A stretch of 25,056 nt of DNA. It comes from a virus. Within the stretch, counting starts at the first letter, position 1, and each line of letters starts with the position of its first letter. Position numbers and translations under genes: made by a program. The notes below the pieces were generated by a model, which had not been told where the DNA came from, searched no databases, and saw only the letters and a list, made by a program, of their open reading frames with translations. The stretch covers positions 1 to 25,056 of the IMG/VR virus record IMGVR_UViG_3300032323_003010; one strand, written 5' to 3'. Below, piece by piece: positions 8,501 to 16,029 of the stretch.

Positions 8501-9069
8501 CGGGTCCTCCGTTGGATGTAGGTCGAAATGGCGGCGGTGACTGCCTCCTGAATTTCGTCGAGTCTTGGGAGCACGTCGGGGTTTCCTTGCTGAATGACGC
8601 TGCTCTTAAGGACGTACAACAATTCCAGACCTTTGGCAGTGTTACGTGCCAGGTAGGCCTTGTTGGACGTCTTGCTGTCCCCACCATCCTTCCCAATCTT
8701 CAGCACAAACAGATCCTCAAACTCCAAGGCCGATTTGCCGTAGGAGATTCGGCTGATCGGAATGGTGAGCATCTTGCGACCGCCCGTCGGCTTGATAGGC
8801 CCGCCAAAATATCGTTGCGCCACTTCGTTTGGCATCACGATTGCCGCTTCGGTCATGCTCGATTCCGCGCGCGTCGCACCTCGCATGCGTTTCCAAAAGG
8901 TGGCGGGTCGTCCGAACTTGTTCCGGTTCGACATGGCCATTTTGACGAAGTGCTTCTGCACGACCTGAGTGCCCGCCGTGGCGATCACGTTGTTGACCGC
9001 CGATCGATCGCGAAGCGTGCGAAGGATCTCATTGAGTGCCGGTGTGGCGCTGTCGATGACGTAGGCCAT
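8497..9069 (-). CDS. putative tail completion / virion morphogenesis protein
   Basis: This encodes 190 residues from ATG 9069. A clear SD, AGGAGG at 9084-9079, is nine bases upstream inside the end of the previous gene; it is one of few in the window. The protein is basic with a helical N terminus, a central stretch (RYFGGPIKPTGGRKMLTIPI) and a C-terminal helix. The pattern RPxTFWKRM...YFGGxIKP...LTIPI resembles the Mu gpG/lambda Z/HK97 gp10 class of tail completion proteins, in which a head-proximal tail subunit binds the neck. Order before the tail terminator agrees. Confidence 0.65.
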   Translation of the reverse strand: MAYVIDSATPALNEILRTLRDRSAVNNVIATAGTQVVQKHFVKMAMSNRNKFGRPATFWKRMRGATRAESSMTEAAIVMPNEVAQRYFGGPIKPTGGRKMLTIPISRISYGKSALEFEDLFVLKIGKDGGDSKTSNKAYLARNTAKGLELLYVLKSSVIQQGNPDVLPRLDEIQEAVTAAISTYIQRRTR

Positions 9070-9071
9070 AC

Positions 9072-9989
9072 TCAGAGCCCTCCTTTCAATCGCAAGACGT
9101 CGCCGTCCAATTCCAGCGTAGGGTCGGCTTCCAGGGCGGCACGCAGAGCGGGTTCGAAGTTCGCAGCACTGGCGGTGATGTCCTCATTAATCGACCGTTG
9201 ATTAGGTCGAGGTGCCGGTGCGTTCGGCTGGATCACGCCGAGCTGCTCAGCCTCTTCACGCGAGACATCTTGGACATCCATTCCGCTGTTGAATGCGAAG
9301 GGTGGGTATGGATTGCCGAGGGCGTCGTCGAATATGTCGGGATCCCCAATCCGCTCCCAGATCACGGAGTTTTTCAGAGCGATCATTCGACCCTGGTAAA
9401 TCTCTCCACCAACTCGGCGCCAACGATCCGGCCATGCGTCGCCTGGTACCGGCAATCGGACGCCACCAGGCCCGATTCGGAATCCACGCTCAACGTTGAC
9501 GGGAGAGACTCGGATCAATTCCCAACACGGCCACAGGTCCAACAGATCCTCGTTTTGTGTGGCCACGTATCGACCGTAGCCGTGGGCCAGTTCTTCCTGG
9601 GTTTTTAGGATTAGATTCAGACGAGTATCGCTCTGTGGATCCTTCAGACCGCCGACATCATCGGGTTCAGCAGCTTGGACACCCAGTCGCTGGAAGGTTT
9701 TTCGTAGTCTCAGTCTGGCTTCTGGCACGCTCAGTTTGAGCGCGCGTTCACCGGCGTCACGTGCGGCGATGTCCTCAGCCGACACGCCACGGATCAATTC
9801 CGTTACGGTGTCGTTGATGGCCTGCAAGGCGCGTGCATTCTCGATCTTGGCTGAGAACGACGCCCATCGTTTAAGATCAGCACCCAACCGCTGTAGGTCC
9901 CGCGTCCCGAGCGACGTCGGCAGAGCCTTTCGGACATTCAAGCGACGAATGCCGTCAGCCCATGTGCGTGGTTGAGTGAGTGTGGGCAT
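9072..9989 (-). CDS. putative minor head (gp7/gpF-like) protein
   Basis: This encodes 305 residues from ATG 9989. The N-terminal half is helical. Residues ~120-140 (DTRLNLILKTQEELAHGYGR) resemble the helix in SPP1 gp7/Mu gpF-type minor head proteins that normally reads like RTNxxxAxxxGR. A later motif, NPYPPFAFNSGMDVQDVSRE, is a sequence I associate with phage head morphogenesis proteins. The C-terminal tail is extended (Pro/Asn-rich, then helical). In Mu and SPP1 this gene follows the portal; here it is about 9 kb further along. It would be an injected or portal-associated minor protein. Family assignment is from memory of motifs and is moderate only. Confidence 0.65.
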   Translation of the reverse strand: MPTLTQPRTWADGIRRLNVRKALPTSLGTRDLQRLGADLKRWASFSAKIENARALQAINDTVTELIRGVSAEDIAARDAGERALKLSVPEARLRLRKTFQRLGVQAAEPDDVGGLKDPQSDTRLNLILKTQEELAHGYGRYVATQNEDLLDLWPCWELIRVSPVNVERGFRIGPGGVRLPVPGDAWPDRWRRVGGEIYQGRMIALKNSVIWERIGDPDIFDDALGNPYPPFAFNSGMDVQDVSREEAEQLGVIQPNAPAPRPNQRSINEDITASAANFEPALRAALEADPTLELDGDVLRLKGGL

Positions 9990-9993
9990 TGGA

Positions 9994-10386
9994 TTAGGGC
10001 TCGATCTGGCGCCAATAAAAGATGTTGGTGGTGATCAATTCCCACTTGGTAACATTCGTTGCTCCTCTGAGGTTCGTCGGTGGGTCAACTCGATTGGTGC
10101 TGATCACGTATTCATTGGACGGTCGGCTGAGGATGCCGTTGGTTCCGATTGCCAAAACCTCGACGAAAACTTCGATGTTGTCCGGGATGTTGAGAATTCC
10201 GACCTTGTTGGTGTCGCCAACGAATTGGTTCACCAGCTTGTTGCTGGAACTGGGGCCGTAGCGAACCAGGTATCCGTTGACCGTGTTGGTCGAACGGGTC
10301 CACTCACCCCACCATTCGCCACCGATAAGTGTGCCGCAGAACAGGAGTATGATCAGAGATCGCATGGAAAGAATCGTTTTTCGCAT
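9994..10386 (-). CDS. small secreted Fn3-like protein
   Basis: From the ATG at 10386 this encodes 130 residues; GTG 10422 and ATG 10365 are alternatives. The N terminus is a Sec signal peptide: basic residues, then LIILLFCGTLIGG, with likely cleavage after it. The mature part has the strand order of a fibronectin type III domain: NGYLVRYGPSSSNK, a strand ending in GILNIPDNIEVFVEVLAIG, then NGILSRPSNEYVIST. The gene lies four bases before the minor-head gene and overlaps the LuxR-type gene by 34 bases. An exported protein inside a morphogenesis operon is odd. It could be a surface adhesin or receptor mask, or a virion decoration whose hydrophobic N terminus is used differently. Confidence 0.65.
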   Translation of the reverse strand: MRKTILSMRSLIILLFCGTLIGGEWWGEWTRSTNTVNGYLVRYGPSSSNKLVNQFVGDTNKVGILNIPDNIEVFVEVLAIGTNGILSRPSNEYVISTNRVDPPTNLRGATNVTKWELITTNIFYWRQIEP

Positions 10387-10589
10387 TGTGGTTTTGGTGA
10401 CCTCAGCATGATTGCAACGCACTGCGCGGCGTTGCTTGCACCAAGTCTTTTGTACGCGTTCCTCTGGTGAGTATTTGCCGTGCTTGTCGCGATCCCAAGC
10501 TTGTCGGCAATCAGCTTCGCGCTCAGCCCATCAGCTGTCAGGCTGATGATCTGCGTTTGCCGCGGAGTCAATTGGCCGGTTTGTGGCAT
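10353..10589 (-). CDS. stand-alone LuxR-type (GerE) HTH protein
   Basis: This encodes 78 residues, of which 7-62 form one complete LuxR/GerE helix-turn-helix: LTPRQTQIISLTADGLSAK, then IADKLGIATSTANTHQRNAY and KRLG. Residues ~36-50 would be the recognition helix (Thr/Asn-rich, followed by the usual ..RN.YKKLG-type end). There is no receiver or ligand domain, so it resembles the short single-domain regulators of this superfamily. The C terminus is a short basic tail with two Cys. The ATG at 10589 is three bases after the previous stop, so it is co-expressed with structural genes. It may bind DNA to time or damp late transcription or act on the host; the target is unknown. Confidence 0.8.
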   Translation of the reverse strand: MPQTGQLTPRQTQIISLTADGLSAKLIADKLGIATSTANTHQRNAYKRLGASNAAQCVAIMLRSPKPQCEKRFFPCDL

Positions 10590-10592
10590 GGG

Positions 10593-10964
10593 TCAGGGGT
10601 TTTGTTGCTCCCGTGCAATCAGAGCATCGATCAACGCCGTGAACAGCTCGGCTTGCTCCGATGGCTCCAGTTTTCCAGATGCCGAAAGTTTCTCTCGGAG
10701 AGCTTTTAGCGTGGCGATGAATCCTTCGAACTGCGATTGCTTGGCTTGCTCGGCAGTGTTCTTGGCCGCCTCTGCGGCCCTAGTCAAAGCAGCTACAGTT
10801 TCATAATGTGTCTCAAAACGGCGCTTCCACTCTTCTTCTGTAACTTCTATCCACCCATCTGGAATTGTGTCCTTGTCCTCGACTCTCCTTCGTTCAGCAG
10901 GGTATTCGCCAGGAAACCCGAGCGGATTTGGTGTGGCCGAATAAGGTAAAACTATATTTTTCAT
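10593..10964 (-). CDS. fibre-adjacent helical protein, possible fibre chaperone
   Basis: This encodes 123 residues. ATG 10964 overlaps the fibre stop as ATGA (10961-10964), showing coupling to the giant fibre gene. The N-terminal part includes DTIPDGWIEVTEEEWKRRFE, a pattern seen in small proteins encoded next to phage tail fibres. The remainder is a long Ala/Gln/Lys/Glu helix (~50-105), probably a coiled coil. Tail fibre assembly proteins are often encoded right after their fibre, so a chaperone role is a fair inference, but a small coiled structural protein is equally possible. Confidence 0.65.
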   Translation of the reverse strand: MKNIVLPYSATPNPLGFPGEYPAERRRVEDKDTIPDGWIEVTEEEWKRRFETHYETVAALTRAAEAAKNTAEQAKQSQFEGFIATLKALREKLSASGKLEPSEQAELFTALIDALIAREQQNP

Positions 10965-13900
10965 CGGGCAGTGGTGAATTTCTTGTAGACCTGAATGTAG
11001 TCCGAATAGAAATCCCGCTGAGTCGTTCCAATACTCTTCTGGATACCGAAGCCAAAACTCGTTGCACGACTGGCACCCGTTGGAATGGTATTGGTCTCTG
11101 TTCGAACCAACGTGCCGTTAATGTAGAATTTTACCTCGTTACCGGCTGCATTGACCACGATCGTCCAGTCTGTGTAGTTGGTAGTGGCGGCAACTCCCGT
11201 GTCGGTCGCGGTAATGGAATTGTTGGACTCGGTGCAAGCCTCCCAATTTCCAGATGAAACGTTGTCTGTGCATCGAAAGTAAGCGCCATCTGTACCGCCA
11301 ATTTCACCATCCAAGAACCCAACATGAACTATGAATCTCTCCGAACCTGTCGACAGGGTGGGTATTTTTCCACGAAACTGACCAACTACTTTTCCCTCAC
11401 CAAATATCAAGTTCGCTGAATTGGGGGTTAATGCCCTAGTTCCGGTTGATGACGTGCTGGTGTGCACACCCATCAATCCATTGCCTTGAGCCTCAGAACT
11501 AATGTTGCCAGAGTTTCCGCCTGTTCCCCAGCCAGCATAACCAACCAAACCATGATACACCCAATCCTCGGTGAATAAGTAGTGTGTCCTAGCGTTCACC
11601 CACTCAACGCCGTCTGGACCGTTGTACAGCATGGAGGGGAAGAAACCCGTCGGGGCAGCAAATCTTGAGGCGGTGTCTGAACCGGTACCAACAACCAAAT
11701 CTCCAGCCGCATCCCAAATCGTATCGGTTGCAACACTTCCACTCCCACCGACCACCGCCGTTCCGTCGGCCTTGGTGTACGATGCGACCAGCCAATTTCC
11801 TGAACCTAGCGAATAGGCTCTAAACCGGTCATTGACCGCCGTCGTCATATTGGCGGCACCTGGAAGAATTAACGACGTCCCGTTGTGAGTCAACGTGAGC
11901 ACTCCAGTGAATCGGCCTTCGCGAACAGTTCCAGCCGCCACCGTGCCGAAGCCGGTTATCGTCGTCGTGCCTGTGATGCTGACCTTATCGCTCGCTACGG
12001 CGCCTAGGTCGGTCGTTGTCGCGCTGGCGACGGTGGCTTCAGCGACACCAGTATTGAACGGACTCACCCATCCCCACTGGCCAGATCCATCGGTTTTTAA
12101 CAGTTGATTAGCCGTGCCAGTGGTCGTCGGTAGCTTTATTGTGTGCGTTCCCGCAGCAGCAGGAACTGTCATTGTGACGAATCCGGAAGTGGATCCCTCA
12201 AAATCTAGCAAGTCTGTCTTTGGATTCGACAGTGATGCGTTGTCGATGAACGAGCTGTCGCTTTTGACGTAGGAGCCGATTCCAGTCACACCAACACCCT
12301 GGATTGCTGATCCACTAGTCCACTCTGCGGCTTGTCCAGATGACGGTGTGCCTGTGATGCTGACGCCGCTTCCTCCTGGTGCTCCATAAGCGACCCAGCC
12401 TGTGTTTCCTGTTCCAGACTCTTTGACGTAGAAAGTTGTCCCGGATCCTCCATCCGTTCGCCGCCATGTTCCTCCAATATTCTCGGTGACTACGCCCTCA
12501 GGATTGCCTGCTCCAAACCGGTCTTGTGTGGATGTGCCGTATTGAATCCCACTGGCTGTACGCAAAAAACCACCAACAGTCACAAGTGCCGTATTGTCAT
12601 TCAGAGCCAAAGTCTGAGGACTGGTACCATCAGCCAAAGACGAATTTATGGAGTTTCCGTTCAGCGTCAGTCTTCGATCAAGTGTCTGAGCCACTTGCAG
12701 CAGAATCTGGGAATCAGTTGCTGATACGCCTCGCAATAAATGACCCGAAGTGCCATTAGGGCTAAACGCCACAATGCGCCCATCAGTAGTCACATAGAAT
12801 CGCTCACTGCCATCGTCCGTCGTACTGATCAAACGATGAGATCCAGATCCAAGCGCCGTCGTAGTAGCTTCAATTGAAAGCCCGCTGCTTCCAGCCGTTC
12901 CAGTCTGGTTCACCGTGTACTGAAACCTCGCTGGAAACTGGGTTCCGCTAGATCCTGTCAACGTGCTGGCAAGAGTAGCACCTCCGTTCAGCGCCGCACT
13001 GCCTGTCACCGTCAATGCTTGCGCCACTGTTGCAGCTCCGGAAATGGCAACATTATTTCCAGACGTGCCTAGTGATAGATTAGCCCCAGCACCAGTGCTG
13101 TTTACTTTTGCGCTGATTGAGTTTCCGTTGATCGTCAATGACCTGTCTAGCGCCGTGTCTCCTGTTTGAATCGTGACACCTGAACTAGCCACACCGTCGA
13201 CTCCAAACCTATGCAGATACCCACCGTTCGTTGCGGTCGGAGTGACGATCAACCTGTCAGAGAATGTAGCCTGACCTGTTACTCCTAGAGTCTGTGCGAC
13301 TGTCGCCGATCCAGCTACAGCCACAGTTTGACCGGATGTTCCTAGCGACAAATTGGCAGGAGATGCTGTGCTATTTACCTGCACAGATATGCTGTTCCCG
13401 TTGATCGTCATCCCTCGGTCAAGAGATGTATCACTGGCAATTATTTGGACACCAGAAGCAGCCACACTTCCAGAGCCAAATCGATGACTAGTACCTCCTG
13501 CTCCAGCCGTGGGCAGCATCAACAAACGCCCATTTCCAGTCACATTCCCAACAAGTGAACTGGTTCCGGAAACGCTCAACGACGTAAAAACACCTGCACC
13601 ACTAAACGAACCTCCACTTATTCCCTGGCCTGAAGTGATCGAAGGGAGATCTTGAGCAAAATTCTCTGCGAATGCCGAGGCTATAGCCGCATGTCCTGTA
13701 TCGTTCGGATGAACAGCATCACCACCTTGGTGTGATAATGGGGCATATTTCGACGATGACTCTGCAATGGCAACCCTCAGTCGACTCACCTTTGCCGCGT
13801 TAATTGAAGAAGCGATTTGGGAGTTGAATGCCGAATGAAGCGCATCAGTTCCACCGCTGGTCCATGGGTATTGCCTTGGGATAGTTCCAACAAAAATATT

Positions 13901-15451
13901 GGGTCCTCTTTTTGTAGACCTTGGAAATCCGTTTCCAGAACACCAGAGCACGTAAACCGGATTGCTTGATGCGGTGACGACTACAGTGTGCGAGGAAAAT
14001 CCAAGATCTGTTACTCGAACCAACTGCGGGCAGAAGTCGATCATTCCGGTCCCATAAGGTCCATTGTGATCCGGTATGCTGGCGTCACTTCCATTTATGT
14101 ACTCACGGTTACCGTAAGCCACGCTCGCAGTTGAGAAGTTCGTGATAGTAACACCATCCACAGAGATCTGGAGACTGCCTCCAAAGTTTGTGCCCCAGCC
14201 TATGTACCCAAGGTAAACATCAGACCCAATTACATTGCTGAACGTGAGCGTTCCGCTGCTGCTGTATGCTCCGATCGATCCCATTCCGTTTGACCATGGT
14301 ATGGGAGTCCATGTTCCAGTTGATGCGTCTGGGCTCTGTGCGGTTCGCTTTGAGTCAGAAGGTATTGCCAACCAGTGCAACAAATGATCCAGCCCTTTAC
14401 GAAACATCGACGCACTGGTAGTGCCCGTTCGGATGTCGTTGAATCCAATTAGAACGCTCCAATTCTGATTGTCGTTTATCGTCGTCGGAGATTTAAAAAT
14501 GTAACTGGTTGGGCCGGTAGCATTGGTGACTGTCCATCCGCTAAATACCGACCAGTTTGCATCTGAAATCGTGAACGAACCGTTGGCGAGGTTTGTTGCG
14601 CTTAGACCTATGCTCGCTGCAAATGTGCTTGGCCAAGTGTTTGTATAAGAAGTGGCGCCTGCTCCGTACGTGAAAGAATCCCCTATTGTGAAGAGGTCCG
14701 TTGCGCTCGTTTCAAATTTCCTGCTAGTTGGAAGATCTCCATTGATTTCCCATTTTGTTCCCGCTTCAGACACGATCACTCCACCCTTATTCCCGTCGCT
14801 GAGTGCTCCACCTGCTCCAGGTGCACCATACGGAATCCATCCAGTGTTCCCGGCACCGCTTTCCTTGATGTAAAATGACGTGCTTGCACCACCATCTGTC
14901 CGATGGTATTCGGATCCAACTGGAGCAGTCAGTACACCCTCAGGCGAACCAGAGCCCTTGTAGGTGAACAGCTCACTACCAAGTACCGCCGTGTCATTCG
15001 TCGTCCAGACCACCGGCGCCGCCTGGGTCGTGTACGTCCTCACCACGCCCTCGATCGTGTCATTGGCCGTCGCGTAGCTATTGGTCCGAGGACTAATCGC
15101 ACTGTTCCAGGCCAGGCTGTTCGTGATCCGCTCCAATAGCGTGTAGGTCGCCGCATTCGTCGGGACATCGATCACGAAGGCTTTGTCAGCGCCTACTGTC
15201 ACTCGATAATTGCCGGGGGATAGCTCCACGCTGAACACACCGTTGGTTGCCGGTACAACCCTGAAATCACCACCGGTGATCAGATTAGGTGTGTAGGGCA
15301 GTGGCGTCGACATGGGCCGGAACAGGATCGTTCCGGTGTACGGCGTGTTGCTGTACGTAAGGAAGATCGGACCCGTGATGACTGCCGGGGTTGCACGCCA
15401 GGTGCAAACCAGCGCCATCGTCAGAAAAAGAAATGCTCGGAATAATTTCAT
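10961..15451 (-). CDS. secreted multidomain tail fibre/spike with SGNH esterase domain (1496 aa)
   Basis: Residues 1-23 form a Sec signal-like segment (MKLFRAFLFLTMALV...). Residues ~24-100 form a small beta domain like a prealbumin/collar fold. Residues ~169-213 and ~983-1029 are two copies of a known fibre motif (PEGVxTxxxGxxxxRTDGG...KESGxGNTGW). Residues ~250-602 are an SGNH/GDSL hydrolase: GDSFTYGAG at 257-265 (Ser259), GFND at 336-339 (Asn338) and DAVHPNDTGH at 578-587 (Asp578, His581). About 140 residues (370-510) of beta-rich sequence, jelly-roll-like, interrupt this domain. Three ~75-85 residue repeats fill ~641-963. The C-terminal ~200 residues look like a concanavalin/LamG-like lectin domain. 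Esterases in tail fibres remove acyl groups from surface polysaccharides; the substrate is unknown. The gene is coupled to the next (ATGA), and its body is AT-richer than its neighbours. Confidence 0.85.
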   Translation of the reverse strand: MKLFRAFLFLTMALVCTWRATPAVITGPIFLTYSNTPYTGTILFRPMSTPLPYTPNLITGGDFRVVPATNGVFSVELSPGNYRVTVGADKAFVIDVPTNAATYTLLERITNSLAWNSAISPRTNSYATANDTIEGVVRTYTTQAAPVVWTTNDTAVLGSELFTYKGSGSPEGVLTAPVGSEYHRTDGGASTSFYIKESGAGNTGWIPYGAPGAGGALSDGNKGGVIVSEAGTKWEINGDLPTSRKFETSATDLFTIGDSFTYGAGATSYTNTWPSTFAASIGLSATNLANGSFTISDANWSVFSGWTVTNATGPTSYIFKSPTTINDNQNWSVLIGFNDIRTGTTSASMFRKGLDHLLHWLAIPSDSKRTAQSPDASTGTWTPIPWSNGMGSIGAYSSSGTLTFSNVIGSDVYLGYIGWGTNFGGSLQISVDGVTITNFSTASVAYGNREYINGSDASIPDHNGPYGTGMIDFCPQLVRVTDLGFSSHTVVVTASSNPVYVLWCSGNGFPRSTKRGPNIFVGTIPRQYPWTSGGTDALHSAFNSQIASSINAAKVSRLRVAIAESSSKYAPLSHQGGDAVHPNDTGHAAIASAFAENFAQDLPSITSGQGISGGSFSGAGVFTSLSVSGTSSLVGNVTGNGRLLMLPTAGAGGTSHRFGSGSVAASGVQIIASDTSLDRGMTINGNSISVQVNSTASPANLSLGTSGQTVAVAGSATVAQTLGVTGQATFSDRLIVTPTATNGGYLHRFGVDGVASSGVTIQTGDTALDRSLTINGNSISAKVNSTGAGANLSLGTSGNNVAISGAATVAQALTVTGSAALNGGATLASTLTGSSGTQFPARFQYTVNQTGTAGSSGLSIEATTTALGSGSHRLISTTDDGSERFYVTTDGRIVAFSPNGTSGHLLRGVSATDSQILLQVAQTLDRRLTLNGNSINSSLADGTSPQTLALNDNTALVTVGGFLRTASGIQYGTSTQDRFGAGNPEGVVTENIGGTWRRTDGGSGTTFYVKESGTGNTGWVAYGAPGGSGVSITGTPSSGQAAEWTSGSAIQGVGVTGIGSYVKSDSSFIDNASLSNPKTDLLDFEGSTSGFVTMTVPAAAGTHTIKLPTTTGTANQLLKTDGSGQWGWVSPFNTGVAEATVASATTTDLGAVASDKVSITGTTTITGFGTVAAGTVREGRFTGVLTLTHNGTSLILPGAANMTTAVNDRFRAYSLGSGNWLVASYTKADGTAVVGGSGSVATDTIWDAAGDLVVGTGSDTASRFAAPTGFFPSMLYNGPDGVEWVNARTHYLFTEDWVYHGLVGYAGWGTGGNSGNISSEAQGNGLMGVHTSTSSTGTRALTPNSANLIFGEGKVVGQFRGKIPTLSTGSERFIVHVGFLDGEIGGTDGAYFRCTDNVSSGNWEACTESNNSITATDTGVAATTNYTDWTIVVNAAGNEVKFYINGTLVRTETNTIPTGASRATSFGFGIQKSIGTTQRDFYSDYIQVYKKFTTAR
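12563..13531 (-). repeat. three diverged in-gene repeats in the fibre stalk
   Basis: The fibre contains three related units at residues ~641-724, ~733-816 and ~891-963. Each has a His/Leu-Arg pair near the start (SHRFG, LHRFG, LLRGV), then a TxLDRxxTxNGNSI core, then a strand-rich end (the first two carry ANLSLGTSG). The first two are close copies; the third is worn. They probably form trimeric beta stalk modules between the esterase and the C-terminal lectin-like domain. Unit number could vary by recombination. Confidence 0.7.
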
Positions 15452-15455
15452 GGGC

Positions 15456-15914
15456 TCAAAGACCTGCCATGGATTCGCGGGTGTAGACTCGGGTGGATGA
15501 TCTCACCAACTGCACCGCGTTGGCGGCGGTCTGCACGTCTGGTGTGGTATCGGGGCTGTCAGGGACTTCGACCGGCATGTCCCCTCGTGCCACATCGCTC
15601 AAGCGTTGCCTGGCTTGCGTCACTTCGTTCAGCTGGGCTTCGGTCATCTCGACGCCGAGCCCTTGGGCCATGTACTGGCAAATGATCCAACATGCGGCGC
15701 TACGCAGGCTTTGCGGGATCTTCGTCGTATCCGAATCCAGCACGTTACTCGTCTTGCCTTTCGCCGCCACGCGCACCTCGGCGATGGTGTCGGCGTGAAC
15801 CTGGGTGAATCGATCCAACTGCGCATCGCCCAACGCAGCCGAGTCAATGGCTTCGACCAGTGCCGAAACCACGTACATCTTAAGATCTTCCCGCGATACA
15901 GTTACCCAGGCCAT
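15456..15914 (-). CDS. head-tail connector protein (DUF1320/gp6-like position)
   Basis: This encodes 152 residues from ATG 15914. It is helical over ~5-115 (EDLKMYVVSALVEAIDS, then IPQSLRSAACWIICQYMAQG), followed by a Pro/Asp-rich extended C-terminal tail. This matches the layout of small head-tail connectors (Mu gp36/DUF1320 or HK97 gp6 type), where helices ring below the portal. It follows the major capsid gene, as such connectors do, and is four bases before the fibre gene. Identity is based on layout and order, not on a decisive motif. Confidence 0.65.
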   Translation of the reverse strand: MAWVTVSREDLKMYVVSALVEAIDSAALGDAQLDRFTQVHADTIAEVRVAAKGKTSNVLDSDTTKIPQSLRSAACWIICQYMAQGLGVEMTEAQLNEVTQARQRLSDVARGDMPVEVPDSPDTTPDVQTAANAVQLVRSSTRVYTRESMAGL

Positions 15915-15923
15915 GGATGGATT
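15914..15923 (-). promoter_or_regulatory. AATCCATCCA leader motif at connector start
   Basis: The minus strand reads AATCCATCCA directly into the ATG of the connector gene, in the place where an SD would be. The same 10-mer occurs at the starts at 17601 and 17909. No AGGAGG-type motif is present. Confidence 0.3.
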
Positions 15924-15953
15924 GCTTGGTTGGTGCTTTTATCCTTGGAAGGT

Positions 15954-15982
15954 CCCCGACCTGGGTACACACCAGGCCGGGG
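15954..15982 (-). promoter_or_regulatory. strong RNA hairpin between capsid and connector genes
   Basis: In the minus-strand RNA an 11-bp stem (CCCCGGCCTGG with CCAGGUCGGGG, loop of seven) lies 47 bases after the capsid stop and 39 before the next start. Ten pairs are Watson-Crick and one is G-U. On the plus strand that pair would be A-C, so the hairpin is perfect only in the sense transcript. There is no U run after it, so it is unlikely to be a full terminator. It may protect the capsid mRNA 3' end, be a processing site, or weaken read-through so that capsid is made in excess. Confidence 0.65.
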
Positions 15983-16029
15983 ATTTGGATGACTCATCAG
16001 TACTCACTCACAACGACTCACCGAAATGG

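Noticed and set aside
12563-13531. Repeats in the fibre gene as a CRISPR-like or mobile element
   Set aside because: Units are in frame, diverged and encode similar protein modules; there are no spacers or inverted ends.
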